The notes beneath the pieces are model-generated. The model was not told the DNA's origin and ran no database searches. It saw only the letters and a list, made by a program, of their open reading frames with translations. A DNA stretch of 43,787 nt from Gemmatimonadota bacterium. GTDB taxonomy: Bacteria > Gemmatimonadota > Gemmatimonadetes > Palauibacterales > Palauibacteraceae. Shown one piece after another: positions 17,075-27,000 of the stretch. A program made the translations under genes and the position numbers. The stretch is taken from the NCBI GenBank assembly GCA_029262175.1, contig JAJCZV010000065.1, positions 1-43,787 on the forward strand. Reading direction: 5' to 3'. The stretch's first letter is position 1, and each line of letters begins with the position of its first letter.

Positions 17075-19849
17075 ATGACGGACGACATACAAGACGACCT
17101 CGAGTCCGAGGGCGCCGACGGCTATAACGCCGGATACGCCGAACGGTTGTACGAAAAAGAGATGCGCGATCGCGGGCTGATTCCACCATCGCTCGCGGGT
17201 TGGCGCACGGCCGGACGCATCAGCGATGGTCCGCCCCGGCGGCTCGCTCCTGCCAGCATCTCGTCGGTGACCGAGGTCGTCGTTGCCGAAGACCTGCGCT
17301 TGGCCGCGATCTCCGGCGCCTTGGTCGAAGCGTATCGCGCGTACGGGCACCTCGGCGCGACTCTGGACCCGTTAGGCGCACCGCCACCTCGACACCCAAT
17401 GCTTTCCCCGGAATTCTATGGCGTCCGGCGAGAAGAGCTCACGCAAATCCCCGCCTCGGCGGTCCAGTTGGAGCGTCTCGGGGCCAACGTCACCGATGTG
17501 CTCGACCGACTCGAGGCGATCTACTGTGGTCAGATCGGGTACGAGCTCGATCAGATGGAGAACCCGGCGCAGCGCGACTGGCTCGTCGACTACATCGAGT
17601 CGGGCCGACATCGCCAGCCGCTTCATCCGGAGCGGGCGCGACGCCTACTCGAACGTCTGTCTCGAGTCGAAGGCCTCGAACGGTTTCTGCACCGAAGCTA
17701 CTTGGGTAAGAAGCGCTTCTCGATCGAGGGGCTCGACATGATGCTCCCGATGCTGCGCGAGATCCTAGAGGGTGCGGGTCGGCGCGGGACCCGAAGCGTA
17801 TTTCTAGGGATGGCGCATCGCGGCCGCCTGAACGTGCTGGCCCACATCATCGGGCTCTCCTACGAGTCGGTGATCGCGGAGTTCGAAGAGCAAAGGTCGC
17901 GTGGTATCCAGACCGCCCTCCCGGAACTCGGGTCGGGGGACGTCAAATACCACGTGGGAGGTCGCGCCAATCTCCCCGACGCCGAAGTGGCTCTGGACGT
18001 GCGACTGGCGCCCAACCCCAGCCACTTGGAGCACGTGAACCCCGTGGTGCTCGGGATGGCCAGGGCGGCGCGTTTCTTGGACGAGTCGCACCACCCGTCG
18101 GTCATCCTGCCCGTGTTGATCCACGGGGATGCGTCGTTCGCGGGACAAGGTGTGGTCGCCGAGACGCTCAACCTCTGCCGCCTCGAGGCGTACGAGACGG
18201 GCGGAACGATTCATATCATCGCCAACAATCAACTCGGATTTACCACGGTCCCGGGAGCGAGTCGATCGACCCGATACGCGAGCGATCTCGCGCTCGGGTT
18301 CCGAATCCCGATCGTGCATGTCAACGCGGACGATCCCGAGGCTTGTCTGGCCGCCGCGCAGCTCGCTGTGGATTACCGATTCGAGTTCGGCGAAGATCTC
18401 GTGATCGATCTCGTGGGGTACCGTCGGTACGGTCACAATGAAGGAGACGAGCCGGGCTACACACAGCCGCTCATGTATGATCGGATCCGCGCGCACCCGA
18501 GCGCGCGCGAGCAGTTTGCCGCGAAGCTGGTTGGCGATGAAGTGGTTACGGAAGAAGCCGCTCAAGCGATGGTCGAAGACGTCGACGCAGAACTCCGAGC
18601 GGCCCGCGAGGCCATCGCGGCGAGCAAGGCCGCCGAGGAAGCGGGCGCGCCGGCTCCGGATCTCAAGTGGTTGACCGAGCCTGCCGAAACGACGTTCACG
18701 ACGGCCGTGGACGAGGCTCGACTCCGAACGCTGAATGACGGCGTCCACACCTGGCCAGACGACTTCTCGTTGTTTCACAAGCTCGATCGCCAGCTCGAAA
18801 CACGCCGCGGCGCGCTGGACGACAGAATCGACTGGGCGCACGCGGAGGCGTTGGCCCTCGCCAGCTTGCTCACAGAGGGCGTCCCGATTCGACTCACGGG
18901 AGAGGACACGGAGCGCGGCACCTTTAGCCACCGTCATCTGGTCCTTCACGACCCCACCACGGGTCGGACCCACACGCCGCTCGCAGTGCTGGACCCCAGT
19001 CAGTCCCCGTTCGAGATCGCCAATTCTCCGTTGTCGGAAATCTCGACACTCGGGTTCGAGTACGGCTTCTCGACCGTGGCCGCGGACGCGTTGGTCATTT
19101 GGGAGGCGCAGTTCGGCGATTTCGTCAACGTGCCGCAACCGATCATCGACCAATTCATCGTGGCCGGACGATCGAAATGGGGACAGGAGTCGCGTCTCGT
19201 TTTGCTCCTGCCGCACGGTCACGAAGGCCAAGGACCCGAGCATTCGAGCGCGCGGCCGGAGCGGTTTCTGCAACTGGCCGCTGAGTCGAACATTCGCGTG
19301 GCCAATTGCACGACGCCTAGCCAGTATTTTCATCTACTGCGCTGGCAGGCCCTCCGTCCCACTCGCAGACCCCTCATCATTCTGACACCGAAGAGCCTGC
19401 TGCGTCACCCGAAGGCGCGATCGAAACTCGGAGAGCTGACGAGCGGGGTCTTTCACCCTCTGATCCAAGACTCGGAAACCGTGGGACGCGCGCCCGGCGT
19501 GGATCGGGTGATCTTCTGCAGTGGGAAGATCTACTACGACCTCATCGCAGCCGCATCGGTCGACCGTAACATCGCCATCCTACGGCTCGAGCTTCTATAT
19601 CCGTTCCCGGACGAAGAAATCCGCGCCGCATTGGCACCCTATCCGGATACTGCCGAGATCTGCTGGGTCCAAGAAGAGCCGGCGAACATGGGCGCGTGGT
19701 CGTCCGTCCGATGGCGCCTAGAGGAGGTGACCGGTCGAGTGCCTCTGTACTTCGGACGCCCCGAACGGGCCAGTCCTGCGGAAGGGTTCGCAGGGAAACA
19801 CGCGCTTCGTCAGCGAGCGATCGTCGAGGCCGCGCTCCGCTTGAGCTAG
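17075..19849 (+). CDS. sucA: 2-oxoglutarate dehydrogenase E1 component
   Basis: This 924-residue thiamin-diphosphate enzyme decarboxylates 2-oxoglutarate and passes the succinyl group to the lipoyl E2 subunit. The N-terminus has the E1o start NAGYAERLYEKE. The catalytic core has AHRGRLNVLAHI, GDVKYHVGG, NPSHLEHVNPVV, HGDASFAGQGVVAETLN (ThDP/Mg2+ site), NNQLGFTT and YRRYGHNEGDEPGYTQP. The C-terminal half has GHEGQGPEHSSARPERF. Length is close to E. coli SucA (933). The expected sucB (E2) and lpd are not in this window. A His-rich secreted hydrolase gene lies 9 bp upstream on the same strand and seems functionally unrelated. The long antisense frames inside it are shadows. Confidence 0.95.
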   Translation: MTDDIQDDLESEGADGYNAGYAERLYEKEMRDRGLIPPSLAGWRTAGRISDGPPRRLAPASISSVTEVVVAEDLRLAAISGALVEAYRAYGHLGATLDPLGAPPPRHPMLSPEFYGVRREELTQIPASAVQLERLGANVTDVLDRLEAIYCGQIGYELDQMENPAQRDWLVDYIESGRHRQPLHPERARRLLERLSRVEGLERFLHRSYLGKKRFSIEGLDMMLPMLREILEGAGRRGTRSVFLGMAHRGRLNVLAHIIGLSYESVIAEFEEQRSRGIQTALPELGSGDVKYHVGGRANLPDAEVALDVRLAPNPSHLEHVNPVVLGMARAARFLDESHHPSVILPVLIHGDASFAGQGVVAETLNLCRLEAYETGGTIHIIANNQLGFTTVPGASRSTRYASDLALGFRIPIVHVNADDPEACLAAAQLAVDYRFEFGEDLVIDLVGYRRYGHNEGDEPGYTQPLMYDRIRAHPSAREQFAAKLVGDEVVTEEAAQAMVEDVDAELRAAREAIAASKAAEEAGAPAPDLKWLTEPAETTFTTAVDEARLRTLNDGVHTWPDDFSLFHKLDRQLETRRGALDDRIDWAHAEALALASLLTEGVPIRLTGEDTERGTFSHRHLVLHDPTTGRTHTPLAVLDPSQSPFEIANSPLSEISTLGFEYGFSTVAADALVIWEAQFGDFVNVPQPIIDQFIVAGRSKWGQESRLVLLLPHGHEGQGPEHSSARPERFLQLAAESNIRVANCTTPSQYFHLLRWQALRPTRRPLIILTPKSLLRHPKARSKLGELTSGVFHPLIQDSETVGRAPGVDRVIFCSGKIYYDLIAAASVDRNIAILRLELLYPFPDEEIRAALAPYPDTAEICWVQEEPANMGAWSSVRWRLEEVTGRVPLYFGRPERASPAEGFAGKHALRQRAIVEAALRLS

Positions 19850-19860
19850 CGAACGCGCGC

Positions 19861-20160
19861 TTAGCGGATCCGCGTCTCGATCGTCTTCTTCATGTCGGTC
19901 AGCTCCGAGACCACCTTCTGGTGGAAGTCCCCGAGCGCTTGTCCCGCTTCTTCACCCTTGCCAGACTCGGCGAATTCACCGAGCCGAACTTTTGCGCCGT
20001 CGTACTTGCGTTCCAGCCGATCGATCATGGCCATGATCTGGACCTTACGCCCGGCACGGGCCGCCTTGAGCTCTTCTCTGAGCGACTCGGCTCCTTCGCT
20101 GTACTTCTCGACCGTGGCTTCGGTCCGTTCCATCATCTGATCGAAACTATCGATTTCCAT
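19861..20160 (-). CDS. Small coiled-coil protein of unknown function
   Basis: The 99-residue protein is almost wholly helical and charged, with Glu/Lys/Arg heptads from about residue 5 to 98 (MMERTEATVEKYSE, LREELKAARAGRKVQ, FHQKVVSELTDMKKTIETR). It lacks a signal, membrane helix or Cys. It is probably a cytoplasmic helical-bundle protein. It converges on sucA with an 11-bp gap, and no hairpin separates them. It lies 138 bp downstream of actF on the same strand, close enough to belong to the act transcript, but an independent promoter in the gap cannot be excluded. Function is unknown. Confidence 0.6.
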   Translation of the reverse strand: MEIDSFDQMMERTEATVEKYSEGAESLREELKAARAGRKVQIMAMIDRLERKYDGAKVRLGEFAESGKGEEAGQALGDFHQKVVSELTDMKKTIETRIR

Positions 20161-20298
20161 CCAGCCTCACTTGAGTCAGAAACAACAGGGGCAAAGGCTC
20201 CCTGATCGGTCTTGTTCCGTCGTTTGCACTTCTGTAGACAGATGAAGATACGGTGGGGGCGAGGACACGCCTATGGGTGAGGAGACGACCGCGCTCGG

Positions 20299-21573
20299 CT
20301 ACGGACCCTGCCCGGCTCTCCCGACCGCGATGACCTCGCGAAGCGGAACCTTCGGAAACGTCGTCAGATAGGCCGCATAGGGTAGGGCGAATAACCCCAA
20401 GAATCCGAGCGAAATCATGAGCTCCGGTAGACCGAGGGGAAGGCCCTCACGGTGCCAGAGCGACGGCGCGACCATGTTGTAGCGCTCCACCGTGAACCCG
20501 AGCAGCAGGATCACGCCGACCAGCGCGAGCCAACGCGAGGACATCTTTGGCTTGCGACCAAGCAGGAACGGGAACGGCAGCCCGAAGATCAACAGCATCT
20601 GGAGCCAGTAGAGCTTGTCGAACGGCGCCGTCGTCCTCGGGGTAAAGAAGGAGACCTCTCGAGGGATGTTCCCGTACCAGATCACCACGAACTGGGAGAA
20701 CCACAGATAGGTCCAGAAGATGGTGAAGGCGAACATCAACTTGCCGAGGTCGTGGAAATCCCACTTGCCCCAGAGCTTGAGACCGCCGAAACGCTCGTTG
20801 TAGCGGTTGGCCATGATGGCGACGATCGCGATCAGGCACAGCCAGCCGCCCACGAAATAGTACGGCCCCCAGATCATGCTTACGAAGCCGGGCGTCAACG
20901 ACATCCCGAAGTCGAACGCCAAGAGGGAGAACACAACCGCCCACGCGATAATCAGTGCGGGCGACAAGCGCATGATTCGGTGGCGGCAGCGTTCGACTTC
21001 TTCATCGTCGCCACGCCACCCTCGCGCGAACATCGACACAATGCCGCGTCGCCACCCCGAATGCTCGGCAGCGATCAGGGGTGCGTCGGCGCGGATCGAG
21101 TAGAACATCCACACGAAACCGAACGCGTAGAGAACCGCGAGCAGAACGCCGTTTCGTATGAACACGCCCTCGAGCGTGAGCCAGCTACGGTTGATGTGTT
21201 CGGTTTCGACCGGGCCGAGCCACGGAATCACGTGCTCGGCGCCGAACCACAAAAGCAGAAAGAGGACAAACGAGACGGGGAGAAACGAGCCGGCGCCCTC
21301 AGCCAGTCGACGGTAGCTCTTCCCCCAGTGTCCTTTTGCCACCTGGAGGATGGCACCGAACACGACCCCGGCCATCCCGACGGCGGTCCACATCAAGAAG
21401 TTCGACCACACGCTCATCCAAGCGCGCTGCGGGTCCCCGCCAACCGTCATCGCGAAGCCAACGGCGCCGATCACGATCGCGACGCCCCAGACCCCGAGCC
21501 ACAGGGCCGGGATCCGACCGCCGATCGTAGTCAGGGCTTGATCGGTGGTTACGGAGTGACGGTCCATCGTCAC
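20299..21573 (-). CDS. actF: Alternative complex III subunit ActF (NrfD-like quinol:cytochrome c oxidoreductase)
   Basis: This 424-residue polytopic membrane protein shows about ten hydrophobic helices (for example IPALWLGVWGVAIVIGAVGF and LMFAFTIFWTYLWFSQFVV). The length and the conserved pieces FFTPRT, KLMFAFTIFWTYLWFSQ and HREGLPLG suit ActF. ActF is the second NrfD-type membrane subunit of alternative complex III, which oxidises quinol and passes electrons to cytochrome c or straight to an oxidase. It starts four bases inside actE (ATGA overlap), and it is the last recognised gene of the operon. No actG or cytochrome oxidase gene follows. Confidence 0.9.
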   Translation of the reverse strand: MTMDRHSVTTDQALTTIGGRIPALWLGVWGVAIVIGAVGFAMTVGGDPQRAWMSVWSNFLMWTAVGMAGVVFGAILQVAKGHWGKSYRRLAEGAGSFLPVSFVLFLLLWFGAEHVIPWLGPVETEHINRSWLTLEGVFIRNGVLLAVLYAFGFVWMFYSIRADAPLIAAEHSGWRRGIVSMFARGWRGDDEEVERCRHRIMRLSPALIIAWAVVFSLLAFDFGMSLTPGFVSMIWGPYYFVGGWLCLIAIVAIMANRYNERFGGLKLWGKWDFHDLGKLMFAFTIFWTYLWFSQFVVIWYGNIPREVSFFTPRTTAPFDKLYWLQMLLIFGLPFPFLLGRKPKMSSRWLALVGVILLLGFTVERYNMVAPSLWHREGLPLGLPELMISLGFLGLFALPYAAYLTTFPKVPLREVIAVGRAGQGP

Positions 21574-22157
21574 AGGCCTTCTCCGCCAGCCGGTTCAGCT
21601 CCGGGAAGTGGTGGGATCTCGCCGGCGGCAACGGCGTCAGCCTGCAGCTTTCGGACGTATTCGACGACATACCAGCGGTCGTCGGCAGGGATTCGACGGT
21701 AAGACGGCATCAAGCCTCGTCCATTCGTGATCATTCCCCACAGGTATCCGTCGGAATAGCCTCGGGCCAGCTCCGAGCGGAGGTTGAGGAAGGGAAGCTC
21801 CGGGATACGGTTGGGCCCCACGACCGAGCCGTCACCCGCGCCCGACACCCCGTGGCACGGCGCGCAAAACTGTCCGAACAACACGGCGCCCTGCGCGATC
21901 TCGCGGTCGGTGCCCGCCAACGGGCTCACCATCACGGAGTCCGCCTCGAACAGGCCGTACGTACGCACGCCATCGATCGGCATCGTACCGGGTACGGCTC
22001 CTCGGGGAGCCTCCTCAAACGCTTCATACGAATCCTGCCAGGACATCGTCGCGACGACGCCAAACCTCTTCTCGATCCGCTTGAGCTCGTTGTCGCAGGC
22101 GCCAAATAGCGTCGCGGACAGGACCACCGCCGCGGCGAGCTTGCGTGAGGTCATCAT
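21570..22157 (-). CDS. actE: Alternative complex III subunit ActE, monoheme cytochrome c lipoprotein
   Basis: The 195-residue protein has a lipoprotein signal (LFGAC, Cys21) and one heme-binding motif Cys98-AP-Cys101-His102, with a likely axial Met in GLMPSYR about 60 residues later. This matches ActE, the monoheme cytochrome that takes electrons from the complex on the periplasmic face. Pieces such as QDSYEAFEEAPRGAVPGTMP and GLFEADSVMVSPL are typical of the subunit. The start overlaps the actD stop by four bases, and the stop overlaps the actF start by four bases, so coupled translation is expected. Confidence 0.93.
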   Translation of the reverse strand: MMTSRKLAAAVVLSATLFGACDNELKRIEKRFGVVATMSWQDSYEAFEEAPRGAVPGTMPIDGVRTYGLFEADSVMVSPLAGTDREIAQGAVLFGQFCAPCHGVSGAGDGSVVGPNRIPELPFLNLRSELARGYSDGYLWGMITNGRGLMPSYRRIPADDRWYVVEYVRKLQADAVAAGEIPPLPGAEPAGGEGL

Positions 22158-22669
22158 GACTGCACCTCGATGTCCAGCGCGCCGGTCTCGCGGACCAGTT
22201 GCTCGGCTTCCGCCCGACTGCCGTCATCTGCTGCGACGAACACGCCCCAGCGATCGACCGAGAACGAAGCCCGATAACTCGGATCGAGCTTGATCACGGG
22301 GCGTTTGGTATGAACCAGGAGCGCGACCAGACCGAAGATCCCGGTCAGCAGTACGGTGAGTTCGAACATGAATATGATGAAGGGCGGGAAGGAAACGATC
22401 GGTTTTCCCTGGGTGACCAACGGGTATCCGAGCGAGGTCCCCGAGGTCAGAAGCAACCCGGTCAAACACCCGGTGATCCCGCCGATCAGCGCCCAAAGCC
22501 CGACGGGCGAGGAGTGGATGTCCATCGCTTCTTCGATCTCGGGCGACGGGATGGGCGAGAACACCTCGAGGTCCGTATGCCCAGCCGCACGCAGTTTTTC
22601 GATCGCATCGACCGTGCCGTGGAGCGTGTCGTACTGACCCAAGACCCCGCTGCTCATGGCGCTACTCAT
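22154..22669 (-). CDS. actD: Alternative complex III subunit ActD (DUF3341)
   Basis: The 171-residue protein has the ActD pattern. It has an N-terminal VLGQYDTLHGTVDAIEKLRAAG and DLEVFSPIPSPEIEEAM segment, then a hairpin of two membrane helices (about 56-78 and 97-118) with PSLG-like polar turns, and finally a periplasmic or cytoplasmic beta part. It is an accessory membrane subunit of alternative complex III with no cofactor. Its ATG lies 8 bp inside actC's end; a second start at 22657 (MSSG) is equally possible and would remove the overlap. Confidence 0.9.
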   Translation of the reverse strand: MSSAMSSGVLGQYDTLHGTVDAIEKLRAAGHTDLEVFSPIPSPEIEEAMDIHSSPVGLWALIGGITGCLTGLLLTSGTSLGYPLVTQGKPIVSFPPFIIFMFELTVLLTGIFGLVALLVHTKRPVIKLDPSYRASFSVDRWGVFVAADDGSRAEAEQLVRETGALDIEVQS

Positions 22670-24005
22670 GGTGCCCGCCCTGCTCGTGCGCCAAATGCTC
22701 CTTCACCTCCGCGATCGAAATCGTCGGCAGGCTTCTCGAGAACAAAAGGAACCAGAAGAAGAACCAACAGAAGCTCCCGACCAGAATCGATAGCTCGACC
22801 CAGCTCGGTGTATACAACCCCCAGCTGCCGGGTTCGTACTCGTGAGCCAACGACGTGACGATGATGACAAACCGCTCGTACCACATTCCGATGTTGACGA
22901 AGATCGTTAGCGCGAAGAGGGCCGGCAGGCTGCGGCGGATCTTGCGGAGCCAAAGCGCCTGCGGGACGACCACGTTGCAGAAGACCATCACCCAGAAGGG
23001 TAGGGCGTAGGCGCCGAGCGCCCGCCAGCGGAAGCTCTCCAACTCGATCGGATCCGCCGAGTAGTACGCGAGAAAGAACTCGGTGGCGTAAGAGAAGCCG
23101 ACGATCGTAGACGTCAATAGAATCAACTTCGCCATGTTCTCGAAGTGATTCTTCGTGATGTATGCTTCGAGCCCGAAGGCCCAACGCAGCGGGATCATGA
23201 GTGTGATCACCATCGCGACACCGCTGAAGATGGCGCCGGCGACGAAGTATGGAGCGAAGATGGTCGAGTGCCAGCCCGGCACGATCGAGAGCGCAAAGTC
23301 CCAGGACACGACGCTGTGTACGGAGAGCACCAGCGGCGTGGCGATGCCCGCCATGTAGAGGTAAATGCGCCGATAGTGCCGCCACTCGTTTACGGTTCCC
23401 TGCCAACCGAGCGACAGGGCCCCATAGATCTTGTACGGAAGCCCCTTGGCCCGGTCACGCAGGACCGCAAAATCCGGGATGAGCCCGGTATACCAGAACA
23501 GGGCGGAGATCGTGAGGTAGGTACTGACGGCGAACACGTCCATCACGAGCGGAGACCGGAAATCCGGCCAGATCTGTCGCTGAGACGGATACGGCATCAG
23601 GTAGTAGAAGTACCAGACGCGCCCGAGGTGGATGAGCGGGAAGAGGCCCGCTGTCATCACCGCAAAGATGGTCATCGCCTCGGCGGTGCGGTTGATGGTC
23701 GTGCGCCAACCGGACCGGAAAAGATAGAGGATCGCCGAGATCAGCGTGCCGGAGTGGGCGATACCGACCCAAAAGACGAACGTCGTGATATAGACGCCCC
23801 AGAAAACGGGGTGCGTGATGCCAGCGACGCCGATTCCCTTGCCGATTTGATAGAACCAGGCGCCGAACATGAGCCCGACGCCCGCCATCGCAACGCCGAG
23901 AATCATGAAGAAGCGCTTGTTCGGCTTGGAGATCGGCCGCGTGATGTCGTAGTTGGCTTCGGCCAGCGTCTTCGGCGCGTGCACTTCCACCTCAGCGGTC
24001 GCCAT
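22662..24005 (-). CDS. actC: Alternative complex III subunit ActC (NrfD/PsrC-like quinol-oxidising membrane subunit)
   Basis: This 447-residue polytopic protein has about ten membrane helices of the NrfD/PsrC type. The hallmark pieces are GITHPVFWGVYITTFVFWVG, HSGTLISAILYLFR and SWDFALSIVPGWHSTIFAPYF, with a final paired helix ending in LLFSRSLPTISI. In alternative complex III this subunit holds the quinol-binding site next to the iron-sulfur chain of ActB. Its ATG overlaps the actB TGA by one base (TGATG). The C-terminus ends in HLAHEQGGHHE, a short His-rich tail facing the cytoplasm or periplasm. Confidence 0.94.
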   Translation of the reverse strand: MATAEVEVHAPKTLAEANYDITRPISKPNKRFFMILGVAMAGVGLMFGAWFYQIGKGIGVAGITHPVFWGVYITTFVFWVGIAHSGTLISAILYLFRSGWRTTINRTAEAMTIFAVMTAGLFPLIHLGRVWYFYYLMPYPSQRQIWPDFRSPLVMDVFAVSTYLTISALFWYTGLIPDFAVLRDRAKGLPYKIYGALSLGWQGTVNEWRHYRRIYLYMAGIATPLVLSVHSVVSWDFALSIVPGWHSTIFAPYFVAGAIFSGVAMVITLMIPLRWAFGLEAYITKNHFENMAKLILLTSTIVGFSYATEFFLAYYSADPIELESFRWRALGAYALPFWVMVFCNVVVPQALWLRKIRRSLPALFALTIFVNIGMWYERFVIIVTSLAHEYEPGSWGLYTPSWVELSILVGSFCWFFFWFLLFSRSLPTISIAEVKEHLAHEQGGHHE

Positions 24006-27000
24006 CAGTGGGCCTCCGCCGCTTCGCCTGCTCCATCTTCAGCATGCACCTCTTCGCCGTGGCTTTCGACCTCCGGGTGCTTGTGCGTCACGTCTTCCAG
24101 GTACGTGATCGCGGGTCGTACGCCGAGCTCGCCGAGCACGTGATAGCCGCGGGCGGTCTTCGATTTCCGGGAAACCTCGCTCACAGGATCTTTGAGGTTT
24201 CCAAACGTAATCGCGTTGCTGGGGCAGCTCGCCGCGCAGGCCGACGTGACCTCGCCGTCCTGCAGTGCGCGTCCCTCGTCCTTGGCGTCCATCTTGCCCT
24301 TGTTGATCCGGTGCACACACATCGTGCACTTCTCCATCACGCCGGTCTGGCGGACCGTGATGTCGGGATTCAATTGGAGGTTGAGCGGGTACGGGAATTC
24401 GTACGTAAACCAGTTGAATCGACGGACCTTGTAGGGGCAGTTGTTGGCGCAGTACCGCGTCCCTACGCAGCGGTTGTAGACCTGAACGTTGAGGCCCTCC
24501 GGGTTGTGGTACGTCGCGTAAACCGGACAAACCGGCTCGCACGGCGCGTCGCCACAATGTTGGCAAAGCATGGGCTGCTGAACGTTCTGGAACCCGCCGT
24601 CTTCCATCGGCTCTTCGAAGCGGTGGATCCTCATCCACGACATCTCGCGTCGTAGGCCCGCCTGCTGTGCGCCCACGACCGGAATGTTGTTTTCTGAGTA
24701 GCAGGCGGTGACGCAGGCGCCGCAGCCGGTGCAGGCGTTGAGATCGATGGTCATGCCCCATCTGTAAGGGCTGTTGCCATCGGAATCCCAGGCGGCTTCC
24801 ACCATCTGTACGAGATCGATCTCGTGGGCTTCGACGGCGTCCAGCGCCTCGTCGACGTTCAGTGCGTGAACGATCTCTCGGCCCAGGTCGTCGGTCGACC
24901 CCTGCGTGATGACGAGCGCGCCCCGCCGTCCGCTCGAGGTCACGGTCACGGCCGTTCCGGCGTAGGCGAATGCGCCCGATCCGGCATCGGCGTCCGCCGG
25001 CAACAAATCGAGCGGATTTACGCCGTAGCCCTGAGCGCTGCGCCCATAGGCCGTATGTCCCTGACCCAAAGGAATCGCGACGGTGTCGGCGCGGATGCCG
25101 CGGTATACGTAGGCCGCGGCTTCGATCGTCCCCTGGTCGGATTGCACCTGGACCAGATCTCCCGTGCGCACGCCGAGCGACTCGGCCATGTCCGGGTGCA
25201 TCTCCACCCAGGAGTTCCAGACCGCCTTCGTGATCGCGTCCGGCAGCTCCTGCATCCAGGACCGGTTGGCGCCGCGGCCGTCGTAGAACTGCGCGGTCGG
25301 ATAGACCACGAGCTGAGTGCCCGACGGCACGGAGGGTGCAGAAAAGCTGGGGTTTCCGGCAGCCGCTTCGGGTCCCGCCGCTGGAGCGGTCGTCGCGGCG
25401 CCGGCAGCGCCGGCGTCAACGCCGCCGCGACGAAGCGCGGCAAGCCAACCATTCTCTCCGCCGGACCGTGCGGTCCAAGCCGCCTTGAGGATGCTGGCAT
25501 AGTCGGCTCCGCCAAACGCGGCTCCCTGTCCGGCTGCAGCGGCGACGCCGAGTAACACGTCCTCACGCTGCCGCGTGTCGAACACCGGGTGCATCAAAGG
25601 CTGTCCGAGCGCCCAAGCCCCGTTGGCCAGCTCCGCATCGCCCCACGATTCCAGCTCGTGATTGCACGGGAGGATCCAACCGCAGGCCGACGCCGTCTCA
25701 TCTTGGTGCGCGGAGATGGCAAACGTGTTCGCCACATTCCCCATCGCGGCGGCAAAGCCCGCCGATGCCGGCAGGGAATAGGCCGGGTTGGTCCCCGCGA
25801 CGATCAGCGTACGCACCTGGCCGCCGCTCATCCGACCAATAAGTCTCTGCATGTCCGCGAAGCTGGCGGTGGTTCCGGCGGGCGCTCCCGCCCCGGGGGT
25901 GACCGTTCGACCCACAGCCCCCAAGACTTGATTGAGGAGCGCTACGGCCGCTTGGGCCTGACGCGCCCCGGCGCCTTGAGATTCGTGACCTGGTGGGATC
26001 GCGACCGGGTTCGAGGCCGCCGCCAACTCGGTTCCCAGCGTCCGGATCTGCTCGGCCGAGATCCCGGCCGCGTCCGCAACGGCCTCCGGGCTCACGCGCG
26101 CGGCCCACGCCGGAAGGGCGGCCCCGCGAGCCGCCGCCACTACGCCGGCAACGGCGAGCGCGACCGCGCCTTCGGTCCCGGCCCGCGCCTCGAGCCACTC
26201 GTCGGCATTGGCGCCCGTAAGCGACAAGCGGGGCCCCACGAACGAGAATTTCGCGTGACGACCCTCATCGACCGCTCTCGCGCCGGCAAAGCCGGCCGAC
26301 ATCTCGGTCGGAGCGAGCCAGGTCCCCAGGAAATCCGCGCCAAAGCACACGATCTTATCGGCGCGGCTGAGGTCGAACTGCGGGAGACCCGAGCCGCCGT
26401 AGACATCCGCGCTGCCCGCAGCGACGGCGCCGAGTCCGAGCGGCTCAAACGCGATGTGCTCGACGCCCATGACGCCAGCCCACTGGGCCAAGAAGGCTGC
26501 GCCGGTACCGGTTGCCCTGCCCGTGAGCAATACCGCGCCGCCGGCCCGCACCCCATCGGTCAGGGCCGCGAGAGCCGCGTCCCAGTCCGTGTACTGAAAC
26601 GGGGCGGCATCAGGGGTCGTGTCCGGATTGCGCTGCAGCGGAGCCTGAACCCGGTCGGGGTCGTAGAGGTCCTGAAGCGTCGAATGGGTCAGCGCCGACA
26701 GGCCCGCTGAGGCACCCGGGAGTCGAACATTCGGCGAGAGACCGAGTACGCGCCCGTCTCGAACCGTTGCATGGACGGCGACCGGCTCGGGTCCCGCATT
26801 GGCGAGCACCGTGGCGTAGGTATCCGAGACGCCGGGTGTGATCCCCTCTTCTTGTACGAGATGGGGGATCAGCTTGTCGGCGAAGTCGGGAGGTCCGCAG
26901 GCGGCCATGGTCGCCGCGCCGGCGCTGGACACCCCGAGCACCTTCAGGAAATTGCGTCGCGATTGGCCTGGCTCGCCCTCTAAAGGAGCGACCGGGGTGC

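Noticed and set aside
17804..19333. 509-residue minus-strand ORF
   Set aside because: It is a mirror frame of sucA, common with GC-rich codons, and is without homology features.
20452..21702. 416-residue plus-strand ORF
   Set aside because: It is the antisense frame of actF, charged and Gln/His-rich with no domain.
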